Assembly (NCBI RefSeq): GCF_016811105.1
Contig: NZ_JAFBGM010000002.1
Span: 992,001 to 1,056,000 of the forward strand
DNA from: Aurantibacter crassamenti
GTDB taxonomy: Bacteria > Bacteroidota > Bacteroidia > Flavobacteriales > Flavobacteriaceae
DNA: 64,000 nt
Reading direction: 5' to 3'
The notes beneath the pieces are model-generated. The model was not told the origin of the DNA. It worked only from the letters and a program-made list of their open reading frames with translations, and did no database searches. This document shows positions 1 to 9,629 of this stretch, piece by piece (the stretch's first letter is position 1; each line of letters begins with the position of its first letter). The translations under genes and the position numbers were made by a program.

Positions 1-2
1 AT

Positions 3-542
3 TGTGCTTTATTCTTTTTATCGTCAGCAAATGTTTTTGATGCTTATAGCAAATATCCATCGTATGAAAATGATAAAACACTTTCTGAAAGTGTATATGG
101 AAGATTGAAAATTAAAATAGAGAACATGTTATTGCGCCTTCCTAAAAAGAAAATGGCCATTTTACGTGTTCCAATGGTTTTTGGAAATGGATCGCCACGT
201 ATTAAACAAATGAAAAAGTTCATTTTAGATAATGAACCTATTGAAGTTTTTCCTAATCTAATAATGAACGTTACCAATGATGATAAATTAACGCAACAAA
301 TTCATTATCTTATCAATAGAAATAAAAGAGGGGTTTTTCATTTGGGTAGCAATGATCTTGTACATCACGAAGATTTTATTAAAGAAATAGTTAATCGAAT
401 TGGTAATTTTAATCCTATTTACAAAAGAGTATTTACTACCAATGAAGAACGTTATTTAGCAGTACTTCCAAAGGATTACAAACTACCAAAAAATTTACAA
501 ATCAATAGTCAAGAAATAATTGAACACCATTATACAAGTTAA
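3..542 (+). CDS. SDR-family NAD-dependent epimerase/reductase, C-terminal part (5' end outside window)
   Basis: The reading frame is open from base 3, upstream of the first ATG at 105, so the gene begins before the window. The visible part starts with a strand resembling the SSANVFD segment of extended short-chain dehydrogenases. It then has YGRLK (the catalytic YxxxK), followed by LRVPMVFG, as in nucleotide-sugar epimerases and dTDP-4-dehydrorhamnose reductases. The C-terminal substrate-binding part follows and ends near residue 179 of the visible frame. The family acts on NDP-sugars in the cytoplasm using NAD(P)H. The exact substrate cannot be read from this part. The pterin dehydratase gene follows after 15 nt, so the two may be co-transcribed. 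Confidence 0.75.
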   Translation, partial: CALFFLSSANVFDAYSKYPSYENDKTLSESVYGRLKIKIENMLLRLPKKKMAILRVPMVFGNGSPRIKQMKKFILDNEPIEVFPNLIMNVTNDDKLTQQIHYLINRNKRGVFHLGSNDLVHHEDFIKEIVNRIGNFNPIYKRVFTTNEERYLAVLPKDYKLPKNLQINSQEIIEHHYTS

Positions 543-557
543 ACTTAATTTAAAAAA

Positions 558-848
558 ATGGAAAAGCTTACAACCACGGAAATAGAACAAAGATTAGTAA
601 ATATTCCAGGGTGGAAGTATACTGATAATTTAATTGAAAAGACTTTTACTTTTACAAACTTTAAGGAAGCATTTGCAATGATGACAAGAATTGCATTTGA
701 ATGTGAAGCGCAAAACCATCATCCGGATTGGAGTAATGTGTATAAAACGGTACATATAGCACTAAATACACATGATGCAGGCGGTGTAACGGAAAAGGAC
801 TTTTCACTAGCGAATGCAATTGAGAAGATAGTTACTGAGAACAAGTGA
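558..848 (+). CDS. 4a-hydroxytetrahydrobiopterin dehydratase (PCD/DCoH family)
   Basis: This 96-residue protein has the usual length of pterin-4-alpha-carbinolamine dehydratases and is a single-domain protein. It carries the family signature around residues 48-57 (ECEAQNHHPDW, with the paired active-site histidines H54 and H55). This is followed by the conserved VYKTVHIALNTHDAGGVT strand and turn. The enzyme dehydrates 4a-hydroxytetrahydropterin, recycling the cofactor of aromatic amino acid hydroxylases. No phenylalanine hydroxylase is in the window, so its partner here is unknown. Family assignment is firm; the physiological role is inferred. Confidence 0.93.
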   Translation: MEKLTTTEIEQRLVNIPGWKYTDNLIEKTFTFTNFKEAFAMMTRIAFECEAQNHHPDWSNVYKTVHIALNTHDAGGVTEKDFSLANAIEKIVTENK

Positions 849-936
849 TTTGTTTAAATATAATACGTCTAACTAATAATACAGTAGAGCAAAAATCTAA
901 CTTTTTGTTCTTATATTTTTGAATTTTAAGTAAGAC

Positions 937-966
937 TTGAACTTGAACTTGAATTTCTTAAATTTG
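937..966 (+). promoter_or_regulatory. Bacteroidota-type promoter of yebC
   Basis: TTG at 937-939 and TAAATTTG at 959-966 (an exact match to TAnnTTTG) are separated by 19 nt, the usual -33/-7 arrangement in Bacteroidota. The start codon lies 22 nt after the -7 box. The -33 region holds three tandem ACTTGA-like units (935-952), so other TTG triplets are also available. Confidence 0.6.
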
Positions 967-988
967 CTATCAATCAAATAGAGTAATA

Positions 989-1699
989 ATGGGAAGAGCT
1001 TTTGAATTTAGAAAAGCAAGAAAAATGAAACGTTGGGCAGCAATGTCTAAAGCATTCACAAGAATTGGTAAGGATATTGTTATGGCCGTTAAAGAAGGCG
1101 GTCCGGATCCTGATTCAAATTCGCGTTTACGTGCAGTAATTCAGAATGCCAAGTCGGTCAATATGCCAAAAGACAATATTGAAAGGGCTATAAAAAGAGC
1201 GACTGATAAAAATCAAGGTGATTACAAAGAAGTACTTTTTGAAGGCTACGCACCACACGGAATTGCAATTTTAGTTGAAACTGCAACTGATAATAATACC
1301 CGAACCGTTGCAAATGTTAGAAGCTATTTTAATAAATGCGATGGAAGTTTAGGCACCTCTGGTTCAGTTGAGTTTATGTTTGATCATACTTGTAATTTTA
1401 GAATTCCCGCAGAAGGCATTGATCCTGAAGAACTAGAATTAGAATTAATCGATTTTGGTGCAGAAGAAGTTTTTGTTGACGAAGACGGAATTTTAATTTA
1501 TGCGCCATTTGAAAGTTTTGGAGATATTCAAAAAGAATTAGAAAATAGAAATCTTGAAATATTATCCTCAGGTTTTGAACGTATACCACAAGTTGTAAAA
1601 CAACTTACTGAAGAACAAGTGGCGGATGTTGAAAAACTGCTCGAAAAAATTGAAGAAGATGATGATGTACAAAATGTGTATCATACAATGCAGGAATAA
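989..1699 (+). CDS. yebC: YebC/PmpR family DNA-binding regulatory / translation protein
   Basis: The 236-residue protein begins MGRAFEFRKARKMKRWAAMS and continues as a full-length YebC/PmpR (TACO1) family protein. It has the three-domain layout: an N-terminal helical domain with conserved basic residues, the VNMPKDNIERAIKRA segment, and the YEGYAPHG-like stretch (FEGYAPHGIAILVE). Bacterial members have been described as transcriptional regulators and, more recently, as factors that relieve ribosome stalling. Which applies here is not visible. A good promoter lies directly upstream and a shared terminator follows, so it is probably monocistronic. Confidence 0.95.
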   Translation: MGRAFEFRKARKMKRWAAMSKAFTRIGKDIVMAVKEGGPDPDSNSRLRAVIQNAKSVNMPKDNIERAIKRATDKNQGDYKEVLFEGYAPHGIAILVETATDNNTRTVANVRSYFNKCDGSLGTSGSVEFMFDHTCNFRIPAEGIDPEELELELIDFGAEEVFVDEDGILIYAPFESFGDIQKELENRNLEILSSGFERIPQVVKQLTEEQVADVEKLLEKIEEDDDVQNVYHTMQE

Positions 1700-1718
1700 A
1701 TAATACATTGATTAATAA

Positions 1719-1744
1719 AAAAGCGACCTAAATAGGTCGCTTTT
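1719..1744. terminator. Bidirectional terminator between yebC and the giant surface-protein gene
   Basis: An 11-bp perfect inverted repeat (AAAAGCGACCT / AGGTCGCTTTT) has a 4-nt AAAT loop. The arms end in A and T runs, so it gives a hairpin plus U-tract on both strands. It sits between the converging ends of yebC (1699) and the 2619-residue gene (1770). Confidence 0.88.
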
Positions 1745-1769
1745 AATCTTTCAAAGAAGAACTATTAAT

Positions 1770-4700
1770 TTATTGTCGTTTTACTACCATTTGTTTTTGG
1801 TACGGCACTCCTTTATTGTCCACCATTTTAACAATATATGCCCCTTGTTGGTAAAAATTTACATCAAGTACATAATCATTACCGCTTTTAATATACTGCG
1901 GATTGTAGGACTCTATAATTCTTCCGGACATGTCAAATATTAAAATTTGTTGGATATCAATCGGTCTTTCAAAACTCGCTCGGGCTAGGTTAGAAACCTG
2001 ATTCGGACTGATTTTTAAGGCATTCTCTGCCAATTCTTCTACAATAGTGAATGTAATTGACAATGGAATTCCCATATCACCTCCTAAATTATCTTCAGCA
2101 TAGGGCGTGGCCGTTACGGTATATTCTCCATAGTCAAAATTATTACCAATATAATCGCCAATAGGTAAATCTCTGAATAAAGCAAAAGGCTCAAGGCTTT
2201 CGGTACGAACGGTACTTTGTTCACCTGATAATTCTAATCTAACACTTTCAACATCATTAGTAGTATTCGCTCGTATATCTAAAAACAAAGAACCAATCTC
2301 GCTAAGTCTAATTTCCATACCATCAACCAAATCAAAGTGCTCCGACTCATTTTCTGCATCCATTAAGGTGAAACCTAATACTGCCAAAGTCGGTGTAGAA
2401 TCGATAAATTCAAAATCGATAGTAACTGTTTCACCTGAATCACCATTTAAGCTATTTTCAGTATAGGGAGTCCCTGATAAGGTATATTCTCCTAAGTCAA
2501 AATTATGCCCAATATAATCTCCTATTGGTAAATCTTGATATAATGCATACGGTGGTACACTTTCGCTTCGTGTTATACTTTGAGTTCCTAATAATTCAAA
2601 ACCGACACTTTCCGTATCTGTTCCTGTTTCAGCACGAATATCTAAGTTCTGAGTTGGTAACGACGAAATATCGATTTGTAAACCATCTGTAATTGGGAAC
2701 AAATCTTGCTCATTATCAGCATTAACCAACCAAAATGCAATAATGGTATTCTGGCTTTCAGCTTTTACAACAATCTCTTGAGTTGCGGTGTTGCTGCATT
2801 CTGTTATTGGATCGGTATATTTATATGTAATCTCATATGTACCTATACCTTCTGATGGATTGAACATTGCATTGGCAATACCATTGACACTATACTCCCC
2901 TCCTTCTGGCAATCCTCCCGAAAGGTCAAAAGCAGTATCTGTATCTAAAACATCTAAAAATGGATTCAATGTTACTTCTGGTGGTTCAGGATCTAAAATT
3001 TGGACATCAATTCTGATAGAACAACCATTTGAATCATAAACATTAGCCGAATAATTTCCAGCACTCAGTCCTGTTGCGGTTTCCCCTTCAAAAGAAAATG
3101 AGCTCCATGCAACCACATACGGTGGTGTACCCCCTGAAGGTATTATGGTTACATTACCACCTCCACCACAAGTTGTCGGATCTTCTGAAGTATAAACCGC
3201 AGTCAAACTAGCACATACTGGGTCGCCATCAACTAACTCAAAGTTAATTGCAAACGAATTTCCCATTTCTCCACCCAAACCATTTTCAGAATATGGTATA
3301 GCAGCTACAGTATACGCTCCTACAATAAAATCTTCACCAATATAATCACCTATTGGTAGATCTCTATATAAAGCAAAAGGCTGTAGACTTTCAGTTCTTG
3401 CCGTAGTCAAGGCACCGGCCAAAGAAATACGCACACTTTCAACACCTTCAGCGGTATTAGCGCGAATATCTAAATGCATTGTTGGCAAAGAATTAATATC
3501 AATTTGTTGATCTTCGGTCAAATCAAAAAGCGGCAAATTCGTATCTGCATTAATTAAAGTAAAACTTGTTACTCTATTTGTACTTTCTGGAACCACTGTA
3601 ATTTCTTGAGTTGCGGTATTGATACATTTCGTCACCGGATTTTCATATGTATAGCTAATTTCATAGATACCTGGCCCACTTGGCTCGAATATTCCTGCTG
3701 ATACTCCTTCACCAGAATATGCTCCTCCTTCAGGCATTCCCCCTGATAATAGGAAAGGAAGTTCATTCTCCGTTATATCTGAAAATGGATTTAGAGTTAC
3801 TTCTGGTTGCTCAGGGTCTAAAATTTCAACATCAATTCTGATAGAACAACCATTTGAATCATAAACATTTGCCGAATAAATACCTGCACTAAGTCCTATT
3901 GCAGTTTCCCCTTCAAAAGAAAATGAACTCCATGCAACCAGATACGGTGGTGTACCACCGGAAGGAATAATAGTAACATTACCTCCTCCACCACAAGTTG
4001 TCGGATTTTCTGTAGTATAACTAGCTGTTAAACTTGAACAAGCAGGGTCGCCATCGACTAATTCAAAATTGATTGCAAATAGATTACCCATATCACCACC
4101 TAGTCCATCTTCAGCATAAGGTATTGCCGCAACCGTATAATTTCCTACAATAAAATCTGCCCCAATATAATCACCAATTGGAAGATCTCTATATAGTGCG
4201 AATGGTGTTAGGCTTTCTGTTCTTGCTGTTGTTAATGCACCATTTAAAGAAATCCGAACACTTTCGACATCATCGGTTGTATTGGCACGAATATCTAAAT
4301 GTGTCGTTGGCAAAGTATTGATATCAATCTTTTGGCCCTCGGTTAGGTCAAAAATTGGCAAATCAGTATCTGCATTAATAAGTGTAAAACCAGTGATGCT
4401 TAAACTGGCGACATCGGGTAGAATAGTTACCGTTTGAGTACAAGTACCTATATTACCAGCAATATCTGTAATTGACCATGTAATAGTTGTTGTTCCTACA
4501 GGATAAGGTTGCCCAAAATCTATATTATCATCTCTAACCGCTGTTAGATCTGGTTGCAGTCCACAATTATCATCATGTTCTGGCGTAGGAATATCAATAA
4601 TTACAGGTTCATTATTCACGGATACTTTTTCAATATTTTCTGAACAAACGAGCGTTGGCTCTTCATTATCTTTTACCGTAACCGTAAATGAACAGGTTGA

Positions 4701-7700
4701 TGAATTTCCACTAGAATCGGTAGCAGTTACAGTTACGACTGTATCACCTTCTTGAAACTCAGTTTCTGACATAAAATCAGCACTAATGGTCACTTCACCA
4801 CTATTATCGGTGGCAGTTGGTGTAAATTCTACTATAGCCCCGCACACTCCAAGATCATTATCTACAATTATATTAGCAGGACATTCAATTACTGGCGGTT
4901 CAAGATCTTCCTCAACTTCAACTATCACAGTCCATTCTGCCTCTAAGTCATTAGAAGTTGTAATAAAGTAGATTACAGGAGTACTAAAATCGTTTTCTTC
5001 ACCAGAGGCTGGGTTTACAGTTGATCCTTCAGAAACCATTATAGTAGGAGTCAGTGCTGATAGATTCGTACCAAAAGGCACTTTCAACGTAACCGTATTC
5101 GCTTCTAAATCTATTTCTGTATCTCCAATTTGATTTGGAATAGAAAAAGCAGTTATATCGTTTGCTGCAGTTTGACCCGAAGTAATGGTAACAGTTTGAG
5201 TACATACCGCAATATTATTACTCGCATCAACCACTGTCCAAGTAATAATTGTATTACCAATTGGAAATTCATCTTCAAGACCTAAAGTATTGTCATCTAA
5301 TCTTTCAAAAGTTAAAATTAAAGGGTCCGAACAATTGTCAGAAACAACTGGCGATTCAATATCTACAAATTGTGCACCCGTACCAATTATACTAATATCG
5401 CCCGAACAAGTAATCTCAGGATTTTCTTCGTCGATAACCGTTATAATTTGCTCACAAGGTTCTGATCTATTCCCAGCTTCGTCTATTGCTGTCCATGTTA
5501 TTGTAGTGGAACCTTTTTGAAAAGGATCCGTTAGATTTAGATTATCACTTCTAACACCTTCAAATTCAATGATTTCGGAAACATTGTCGGTAGCTGTAGG
5601 TTCTAATAACGGAAAACTGGCTTCACAGCTATTTTCTTGCGTATTTATAGTTACTGGCTCAGGACAAGTAATTGTTGGAGCTTCATTATCTTCAATCTCA
5701 TTTGGATTTCCTGGCGAACCTATGTCACCTTGTGCACTTTCATAGCTATTAAATAATGGAGTTTCTTCTTCTCCAAGTTCTGAACTGCTTAAAGACCAAC
5801 TGCCACCTTCAGTATTATCAAATTCAAGTGCAATTAGAAAAATTGATTTACCATCTGCACCATTGGGCCATCCACTTCCAACATCATAAACCACTTGTTC
5901 AATAGTATTCAATTGATCTTCATTATCGCCCGAATATGCTTCAAAACTATCCCATATTCCTATGGAATCACCATCATTGTTTAAGGGTGGCCAATTAGCT
6001 ACTCCAATAGCATCCGCCGTTCCCCAATCATGTTCAAATTGACCCTCAGGCAAATCATCATCATAAAGAATTACCGATTTATTCGGCATTAATAAGAATG
6101 AAGGAATATTTGCTGCACTAATCCCAGCAGCTGTATTATCATCTAGTACATACCCATCTAAATCAATAGCTTCGGATCCACTATTATAAATTTCAATCCA
6201 TTCACCATCTGAGTTAGAGGTTGGATCGTACATTATTTCGGTAATTAAAAGAGAGGCCTCATTACACTTTAACCCACTATCATTAATAACCCAACCGAAA
6301 TCACTTATAAGACTTTCTCTTGCATCTTCACTTAGACAATATTGACTGTTTCCGCCATCAAAATATATGTTTTCAGGTATTTTTGTTTCTCCAGATTCAA
6401 TATCTAAAGTAACCCACCCAATAAGGGTATTATCATAATTTTGTAATGATAATTTTGATTGATCAAACATATTAATCATTCCTGAGGTTGGAAAATCTTG
6501 TCTTATATTACTGATATCCCATACACTTAAATCTTGATCAAAGGCTTGGGCGTTCCAAAACATACCCTGCATCTGACTAACGGAACTGACATCCCAATTG
6601 CCAATATTTTGATTAAAGCTTAGGGCATCGGTGAACATAAAACTCATTGATTTAACTTTACTTACATCCCAATTGCCAATATTTCTATTAAAGTCTTTTG
6701 CACCGAAAAACATTCTTGATGTATACAATAAGTTAGACGTGTCCCAACTACTTATATCACCATTAAAAGAAGAAGCTCTATTAAACATTGAGGTCATATT
6801 TTTGACATTTGAAACTAACCATGAATTTAAATTCTGATTAAAATTAAAAGCATTTCTAAACATCAAAGACATATCTTTTACATTTGAAACATTCCAACCT
6901 GATATATCTACATTAAATAATAACGCTCCATCAAACATGCCATCCATATTAGTTACATTAGAAACCTGCCAATCTGAAATATCAGCATTAAAAGAAGACG
7001 CCCCATTAAACATATCTCCCATTAATTCAATAGAAGAGACATCCCATTTATTAAAATTATCATTACCAACTAGGGATTCACAACCCTCAAAGAGACTTTC
7101 TAAATCAAGTTCTTCTAATTCTGACAAATCAGGAGCGTCATTAGCTACCACATCAAGGTTTACAAATCCTTTAAAAGTACTTGTCATTAATTTCCATTTC
7201 TCACTACCCCACTGATTTATCTCAATTAATTTCTCCTTCTCTAGGTCAAAATTTATTGAATTTAGCTCTCCTTTTACTTTTACTACATAAGTCCCTGGGT
7301 TATCATAGGTATGTATTGGAGCTCCATTGATAATAGTTTCAACGGTTCCGTCACCCCAATCGATATCAAAGGGAGTCCCATTAATAGCTAACTCTAGACT
7401 ATTTGGACCTGACCCAAAAGGTGCATTGTTCTCGGTTTTCCAAGTGGTTATAAAAGCACCCGAAAAATCGATGGTACTAGTACTAAGTAATACTACATCA
7501 TTTCCATCTCCACCTTTATAGCTTATAGTACCTATAAAATCATCGTTTATGGCCGCACCTTCGGCAAGATCAGCAAATGTGCCATTTACTGCATCTGTAC
7601 CATCATTATCGATTATGATTAATTCATCACCAGGGTTACCCATGTAGTTAAATCCAATTTCTCTATTGATATCAAGCAAAGCACCCCCTAATTCAACGGT

Positions 7701-9629
7701 ACCTGTTACCTTTATCTGGTCATGACCATCTAATGCTCCTGCTACGGGTCCGTTAACCTCGACATCAAAGGCAGCGTCGGCCCCTAGGGTCAGATTGCCG
7801 GTATTCAATATACCCGGACTGGTACCGGGAGCAATGGTCGAGAAGTCGCTCATATTCAAGGTTCCCAAAAGGGTGCCTGTACCCACAATGGCCGATCCGT
7901 CAAAGAAATTGGCTTCAGTAATCACTTCGGTAGTTAAACCATTTGTGTCGTATTCACTATCACCATTAATAATAAGGGCATTTAATACTAAAACGCTCGA
8001 TCCAGTGTTAAATACTCGTACATCAGTATTTCGTACAGTTAGATTATTACCGTCGCCAGTAAGACTGAGACTTGAATCAATCGACAATGTGTTCAGACCA
8101 GCTGCACCATCAATTTCAATTCCTTTGGTAATAGTCACCAATGGTACTTCAACAGTGTTGGCATCTATTTGTATTACCCCATCTCCAGAAACGGCTATAG
8201 GAACCGTATTACTCAATACCAAATTAACACCATTTAGTGAAAGTGTAAAGTTATCATCATTAGGCTCGCCTATTGAATCTTCAACAGTAAGGGAACCATC
8301 AGGGTTTAATGTTGCTTGGGTTTCTTCACATAATTTACCCCCATCGGTAATAATCCAATTGAAACTATCGATTAGGTTTTGGCGTTGGGTTACGCTATTA
8401 CAATATTGGCTGTTTCCACCATTGAAAGTAATATTGGTCGGTACCTGGGTTTCGCCGGTTTCCAAGGTTGCCCAACCGGTAAGTGTGGCATCATAATTAG
8501 CCGTAGAGAGTCCGGCATTTGTGAACATATCTTCAGCGGTTGTTAATCTTTCTATATTCCAAGCTCCCAAATCTTGATCAAATTGTAACGCATCTTGGAA
8601 CATACGGCTGAAAACAGTATTATTGACTGTATTCCAGCCACTTAAATCTTGACTGAAAGATTGTGCATTTTGAAACATGCCCAACATGTTGGTCACATTG
8701 CCAACATTCCAAGAATTTAAGGGTTGGTTAAAGGAAACGGCATTCCAGAACATTACCTGCATGGTAGTAACATTACTAACATCCCAAGAGGACAAATCTT
8801 GGTTAAATTGAAATGCATTTCTGAACATTGCATTCATGCTGGTAACGTTGGAAACGTTCCAACTATTCAAAGGTTGATTGAAAATATCTGTCTCCGCAAA
8901 CATTAGGTCCATATTGGTTACATTACTCACATCCCATGAACTTAAATCTTGATTAAAAGACCGAGTTGTTCTGAACATGTTGTTCATATTCAAAACGTTG
9001 CTAACATCCCAATTGTTTAATGGCTGATTAAAACTTTGTGCCTGAAATAATGTGGCTGACATATCCGTGACATTGCCTACATCCCAAGACCCGATAGGTT
9101 GATTAAACGCAGATGTTTGGAACATACCGCTCATATTAGTTATGGTGCTCACATCCCAATTTTCAAATGAGGGATTACCTTGCATATTAAAACACTGATA
9201 GAACATATCTGAAGTGTCATTCATATTGGAAAAATCAGGAATATCAGTGGCATTTACTTCGATGTTTTCACAAGAGAAAAAAGCACGATTCATTGAAGAC
9301 CAAGGATTATCACCCCATTGTTCAACTGTTAATATCTTTAATCGATCGTCGGGAAACTCAAAATAAATTCTTGGAAAAAGGCCTGTAATACTTACTGTGT
9401 ATGTTCCAGCCGAAGTATAAGTGTGAATAGCATCGCCCTTTTCATTAACAGTAGTACTTCCATCCCCCCAATCAACAGAATAATCATAAGTTTCACCTAT
9501 AAAGGAGGGTATTGTTATGCTTTCATTGGTTGTAGTAGTGCGCCAAGTAGTTATGAACTCGTTTTGCGCATGAACATTCAAAAAAGAAAATAAAAATACT
9601 ACTAGCATTGAAAAAGTAAAATTCTTCAT
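1770..9629 (-). CDS. Giant modular cell-surface protein: PKD-like + BspA repeats, lamin-tail, HYR, SprB modules, T9SS C-terminal domain
   Basis: This 2619-residue protein has a signal peptide at about 1-21 (cut near VHA-Q). Modules in order are: a PKD-like domain (WGDG at 54-57); a BspA/DUF285 array at about 120-385 with ~25-residue units of the type MFxxAxxFNQxLxxWDVSNVT; a beta-strand region at about 437-720; a second PKD-like domain (WGDG near 757); and a second BspA array at about 864-1050. These are followed by a lamin-tail domain (about 1127-1310), HYR domains (about 1317-1490 and 1580-1740) and four FTLINADT-type modules starting near 1743, 2018, 2295 and 2413. The first two of these modules carry SprB-like repeats (CGGGGNVTIIPSGGTPPY). 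The last ~85 residues form a type A T9SS sorting domain ending in KQMVVKRQ. It is therefore expected to be exported by type IX secretion and anchored or released at the surface, as an adhesin or gliding-related protein. The ligand is unknown. Confidence 0.93.
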   Translation of the reverse strand: MKNFTFSMLVVFLFSFLNVHAQNEFITTWRTTTTNESITIPSFIGETYDYSVDWGDGSTTVNEKGDAIHTYTSAGTYTVSITGLFPRIYFEFPDDRLKILTVEQWGDNPWSSMNRAFFSCENIEVNATDIPDFSNMNDTSDMFYQCFNMQGNPSFENWDVSTITNMSGMFQTSAFNQPIGSWDVGNVTDMSATLFQAQSFNQPLNNWDVSNVLNMNNMFRTTRSFNQDLSSWDVSNVTNMDLMFAETDIFNQPLNSWNVSNVTSMNAMFRNAFQFNQDLSSWDVSNVTTMQVMFWNAVSFNQPLNSWNVGNVTNMLGMFQNAQSFSQDLSGWNTVNNTVFSRMFQDALQFDQDLGAWNIERLTTAEDMFTNAGLSTANYDATLTGWATLETGETQVPTNITFNGGNSQYCNSVTQRQNLIDSFNWIITDGGKLCEETQATLNPDGSLTVEDSIGEPNDDNFTLSLNGVNLVLSNTVPIAVSGDGVIQIDANTVEVPLVTITKGIEIDGAAGLNTLSIDSSLSLTGDGNNLTVRNTDVRVFNTGSSVLVLNALIINGDSEYDTNGLTTEVITEANFFDGSAIVGTGTLLGTLNMSDFSTIAPGTSPGILNTGNLTLGADAAFDVEVNGPVAGALDGHDQIKVTGTVELGGALLDINREIGFNYMGNPGDELIIIDNDGTDAVNGTFADLAEGAAINDDFIGTISYKGGDGNDVVLLSTSTIDFSGAFITTWKTENNAPFGSGPNSLELAINGTPFDIDWGDGTVETIINGAPIHTYDNPGTYVVKVKGELNSINFDLEKEKLIEINQWGSEKWKLMTSTFKGFVNLDVVANDAPDLSELEELDLESLFEGCESLVGNDNFNKWDVSSIELMGDMFNGASSFNADISDWQVSNVTNMDGMFDGALLFNVDISGWNVSNVKDMSLMFRNAFNFNQNLNSWLVSNVKNMTSMFNRASSFNGDISSWDTSNLLYTSRMFFGAKDFNRNIGNWDVSKVKSMSFMFTDALSFNQNIGNWDVSSVSQMQGMFWNAQAFDQDLSVWDISNIRQDFPTSGMINMFDQSKLSLQNYDNTLIGWVTLDIESGETKIPENIYFDGGNSQYCLSEDARESLISDFGWVINDSGLKCNEASLLITEIMYDPTSNSDGEWIEIYNSGSEAIDLDGYVLDDNTAAGISAANIPSFLLMPNKSVILYDDDLPEGQFEHDWGTADAIGVANWPPLNNDGDSIGIWDSFEAYSGDNEDQLNTIEQVVYDVGSGWPNGADGKSIFLIALEFDNTEGGSWSLSSSELGEEETPLFNSYESAQGDIGSPGNPNEIEDNEAPTITCPEPVTINTQENSCEASFPLLEPTATDNVSEIIEFEGVRSDNLNLTDPFQKGSTTITWTAIDEAGNRSEPCEQIITVIDEENPEITCSGDISIIGTGAQFVDIESPVVSDNCSDPLILTFERLDDNTLGLEDEFPIGNTIITWTVVDASNNIAVCTQTVTITSGQTAANDITAFSIPNQIGDTEIDLEANTVTLKVPFGTNLSALTPTIMVSEGSTVNPASGEENDFSTPVIYFITTSNDLEAEWTVIVEVEEDLEPPVIECPANIIVDNDLGVCGAIVEFTPTATDNSGEVTISADFMSETEFQEGDTVVTVTATDSSGNSSTCSFTVTVKDNEEPTLVCSENIEKVSVNNEPVIIDIPTPEHDDNCGLQPDLTAVRDDNIDFGQPYPVGTTTITWSITDIAGNIGTCTQTVTILPDVASLSITGFTLINADTDLPIFDLTEGQKIDINTLPTTHLDIRANTTDDVESVRISLNGALTTARTESLTPFALYRDLPIGDYIGADFIVGNYTVAAIPYAEDGLGGDMGNLFAINFELVDGDPACSSLTASYTTENPTTCGGGGNVTIIPSGGTPPYLVAWSSFSFEGETAIGLSAGIYSANVYDSNGCSIRIDVEILDPEQPEVTLNPFSDITENELPFLLSGGMPEGGAYSGEGVSAGIFEPSGPGIYEISYTYENPVTKCINTATQEITVVPESTNRVTSFTLINADTNLPLFDLTEDQQIDINSLPTMHLDIRANTAEGVESVRISLAGALTTARTESLQPFALYRDLPIGDYIGEDFIVGAYTVAAIPYSENGLGGEMGNSFAINFELVDGDPVCASLTAVYTSEDPTTCGGGGNVTIIPSGGTPPYVVAWSSFSFEGETATGLSAGNYSANVYDSNGCSIRIDVQILDPEPPEVTLNPFLDVLDTDTAFDLSGGLPEGGEYSVNGIANAMFNPSEGIGTYEITYKYTDPITECSNTATQEIVVKAESQNTIIAFWLVNADNEQDLFPITDGLQIDISSLPTQNLDIRAETGTDTESVGFELLGTQSITRSESVPPYALYQDLPIGDYIGHNFDLGEYTLSGTPYTENSLNGDSGETVTIDFEFIDSTPTLAVLGFTLMDAENESEHFDLVDGMEIRLSEIGSLFLDIRANTTNDVESVRLELSGEQSTVRTESLEPFALFRDLPIGDYIGNNFDYGEYTVTATPYAEDNLGGDMGIPLSITFTIVEELAENALKISPNQVSNLARASFERPIDIQQILIFDMSGRIIESYNPQYIKSGNDYVLDVNFYQQGAYIVKMVDNKGVPYQKQMVVKRQ
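2745..4400 (-). repeat. Tandem intragenic duplication, 825-bp period
   Basis: Two consecutive copies of a module (FTLINADT domain, SprB-like repeat, Ig-like PEVTLNPF segment) lie within the giant gene. Matching landmarks are offset by exactly 825 nt (275 codons): GGTGGTGTAC at 3121 and 3946, and AGTTGTCGGA at 3171 and 3996. Long stretches are identical or nearly so at the nucleotide level, which points to a fairly recent duplication or ongoing gene conversion. Boundaries are approximate. Confidence 0.85.
6480..7040 (-). repeat. BspA/DUF285 repeat array 2
   Basis: Protein-level tandem repeats of about 25 residues (75 nt) on the minus strand, with the core WDVSNVxxMxxMFxxAxxFN. The array follows the second PKD-like domain of the giant gene and mirrors the array at 8500-9270. 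The units have diverged at the nucleotide level, so they are not a CRISPR-like array. Confidence 0.85.
8500..9270 (-). repeat. BspA/DUF285 repeat array 1
   Basis: The N-terminal array of ~25-residue BspA-type units of the giant surface protein. It alternates FNQPLNxWxVxNV and FNQDLSSWDVSNVT forms, which suggests that a two-unit (50-residue) block was duplicated. Confidence 0.87.

Noticed and set aside
935-952. Triple ACTTGA-like repeat upstream of yebC as an operator
   Set aside because: Only three short units in AT-rich DNA, overlapping the -33 region; too little to call a binding site.
7795-8496. Plus-strand open frame of 233 codons inside the giant gene
   Set aside because: Antisense to the GC-rich beta-strand module of the 2619-residue protein; composition there lowers stop-codon frequency. 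No recognisable domain or promoter.
8500-9270. Regularly spaced repeats that could suggest a CRISPR array
   Set aside because: The period is about 75 nt, in frame, and the units vary in sequence while keeping the BspA protein motif. No cas genes are present.
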